This document shows, piece by piece, positions 62,981 through 64,000 of a stretch of DNA of 64,000 bases (within the stretch, counting starts at the first letter, position 1; the number at the start of each line of letters is the position of its first letter). The stretch lies in NCBI RefSeq assembly GCF_039542385.1, contig NZ_BAABIA010000010.1, forward strand, positions 182,426 to 246,425, in the 5' to 3' direction. A model generated the notes under the pieces. That model ran no database searches, was not told the origin of the DNA, and saw only the letters and a program-made list of their open reading frames with translations. The stretch is from Prosthecobacter algae. GTDB taxonomy: Bacteria; Verrucomicrobiota; Verrucomicrobiia; Verrucomicrobiales; Verrucomicrobiaceae. Made by a program: the position numbers and the translations under genes.

Positions 62981-63733
62981 ATGAACGGACCGGACCCCGA
63001 CCACGCAGCCCCCACTCCCACCAGCAACCTGCCAGAAACTGGAGAAATCTCCGAACAGGCCCGGCTGCAGGACGAGACTTCCCGCTCCATGGGCCGGGAA
63101 AACCGCCGCATGCTCATCCTGGTCTGTGTCATTGCCTTCTTCCTCGTCATCGCACACTTCACTCCACTGAAAGCCTGGATCACCAACATCCAGGCCTGGA
63201 AGGATTTCGTGGATGAACTTGGCTGGGTAGGCCATCTCAGCTTTGTCCTCGCCTGCGCCGGCGGGGTGATGATCGGCCTCCCTCGCCTGCCGCTTTGCGC
63301 CGGGGCCGGGCTTATCTTTGGTTTTGTCGAGGGGCTCGGACTCTCGCTGGCGGGATCTGTTCTGGGTTCCTACGGAGCCTTCTTGATGACGCGTGCCGGA
63401 GCCCGCCGCGCCGTGCTTACCCGCGCAGAGCGCTGGCCCTGGCTGCGCCAGATGCTGGAGAAGCCCTCCTGGCTGAAGGTCTTCTGGGTGCGCCAGATGA
63501 TGCTGCCCGGTCTCGTGCTCAACGTTCTGTTAGGCGTGACAGAAGTGGCACATACCACCTTTTTGTTCGGCACCCTCACCGGCTACCTGCCGCTGAACAT
63601 CGCCTTCACCCTGGTAGGCAGCGGACTAGGCAAAGGCTCCCTGGCCCATTCCCTCACTCAGTTGTTAGGCGCACTGGCCGTCGTGAACGTGGTAGCATGG
63701 TTGGTTTGGCGGCTGGCACGCAAGCGCGCCTAA
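62981..63733 (+). CDS. TVP38/TMEM64-family membrane protein (SNARE-associated/DedA-like)
   Basis: The start at 62981 (MNGPDPDHAAPTPTSN) gives a 250-residue protein with a soluble N-terminus of about 40 residues and about five hydrophobic segments. Segments are LILVCVIAFFLVIAHF, LSFVLACAGGVMIGLPRLPLCAGAGLIFG, LAGSVLGSYGAFLMTR, MMLPGLVLNVLLGVTEV and VVNVVAWLVWRLA. The FGxxxGxxxxxxGxxxGSxxxFxxxR core (VEGLGLSLAGSVLGSYGAFLMTRAG) marks the TVP38/DedA superfamily, which includes lipid scramblase-like and ion-linked transporters. The physiological substrate is unknown. Confidence 0.85.
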   Translation: MNGPDPDHAAPTPTSNLPETGEISEQARLQDETSRSMGRENRRMLILVCVIAFFLVIAHFTPLKAWITNIQAWKDFVDELGWVGHLSFVLACAGGVMIGLPRLPLCAGAGLIFGFVEGLGLSLAGSVLGSYGAFLMTRAGARRAVLTRAERWPWLRQMLEKPSWLKVFWVRQMMLPGLVLNVLLGVTEVAHTTFLFGTLTGYLPLNIAFTLVGSGLGKGSLAHSLTQLLGALAVVNVVAWLVWRLARKRA

Positions 63734-64000
63734 ATATCAATGTTGGTTAGTCAAATGTCCGGTCTTTTGAGAACTTTGCGATTCTGAGGCCACTTTTAGG
63801 GGAGAAAGGGGCCAGACCTCCCCAAAACAGCGGTTTTTGGTCAAAAAAGGGGGGGCGGGAGAGGGAGGTCGCGAAAAAAACGTTAAAAAAGAGTAAAAAG
63901 GAGTTGCGGGGAAGGGGGAACTCGCCATACTGCAAATCCGCCACCGAAACAGGAGCGGCTGACGAAAGCGAAGCGAGTAACGAAGTTGCTCACTGAGTTG
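63734..64000. other. Non-coding stretch with candidate strong promoter at the window end
   Basis: No gene is seen in the last 267 bases. An A-rich tract (about 63870-63903) is followed on the + strand by TTGCGG (63904-63909), a 16-base spacer and CATACT (63926-63931). This is the order of UP element, -35 and -10 of rRNA-type promoters. The transcript would run out of the window, so what it makes is unknown. Earlier in this stretch CCAAAAC and GTTTTTGG form an imperfect hairpin near 63820-63840. Confidence 0.35.

Overview
This is high-GC chromosomal DNA that looks like a member of the Verrucomicrobiota, near Prosthecobacter/Verrucomicrobium. The evidence is a large secreted planctomycete/verrucomicrobial-type cytochrome c protein (DUF1592/1588/1585 group), several secreted DUF1080-type proteins, a golvesin-domain FAD oxidoreductase, a DUF3500 protein, many signal peptides of the MKxxLLxxLLLxxSAAE type, and patchy use of Shine-Dalgarno sites. 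No rRNA, tRNA, CRISPR array or insertion sequence is visible. No gap longer than about 300 bases lacks a gene.

Layout. 1-555: two small related lipoproteins and a strong terminator. 572-9100: an AraC/PAS regulator, then a + strand run of secreted and cytoplasmic carbohydrate genes (FAD oxidoreductase, five-bladed-propeller glycosidase-like protein, HpcH/HpaI aldolase, short-chain dehydrogenase, alpha/beta hydrolase), then RidA and CorA on the - strand. 9223-17062: a D-threonine-aldolase-like PLP enzyme, a - strand set of three secreted proteins (cytochrome c protein plus two laminin-G/DUF1080-like proteins), and an IlvD/Edd sugar-acid dehydratase. 17146-22470: a four-gene + strand run of unknown role. 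Two of its proteins look like gluzincin metalloproteases that have lost their zinc ligands. 22492-28794: an RNase-Z-like hydrolase, then the chaperone block dnaK, lipoprotein, groES, groEL. This block has conspicuous TGGCAC/GTGCCA repeats before dnaK and a structured RNA candidate just after it.

28795-40500: mixed housekeeping genes (ispF, AraC regulator, phosphotransferase, RlmM-like methyltransferase, DEDDh exonuclease, PQQ propeller, GNAT enzyme, esterases, RlmI-like methyltransferase, trpS). 40644-53719: envelope and periplasmic enzymes (beta-helix protein, CBM9-like protein, GlpQ, PBP4-type DacB, PhoD), an HD hydrolase with an extra N-terminal domain, a sirtuin, phosphatidylserine decarboxylase, a phage-CII-like regulator and a short-chain prenyl synthase.

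53749-55412 is an AT-richer two-gene insert between housekeeping genes: a stand-alone HipA-type kinase and a protein that joins a HipA N-terminal-like domain to a HIRAN domain. This is the best candidate for an unusual toxin-antitoxin or defence module. 55502-63733: DAHP synthase, a HAD phosphatase, a polytopic membrane protein, an orphan secretin with a clear promoter, a GYF_2 protein, a Tat-exported DUF3500 protein and a TVP38-family membrane protein. The window ends in a candidate strong promoter with an A-rich upstream element, possibly leading into a stable-RNA operon outside the window.
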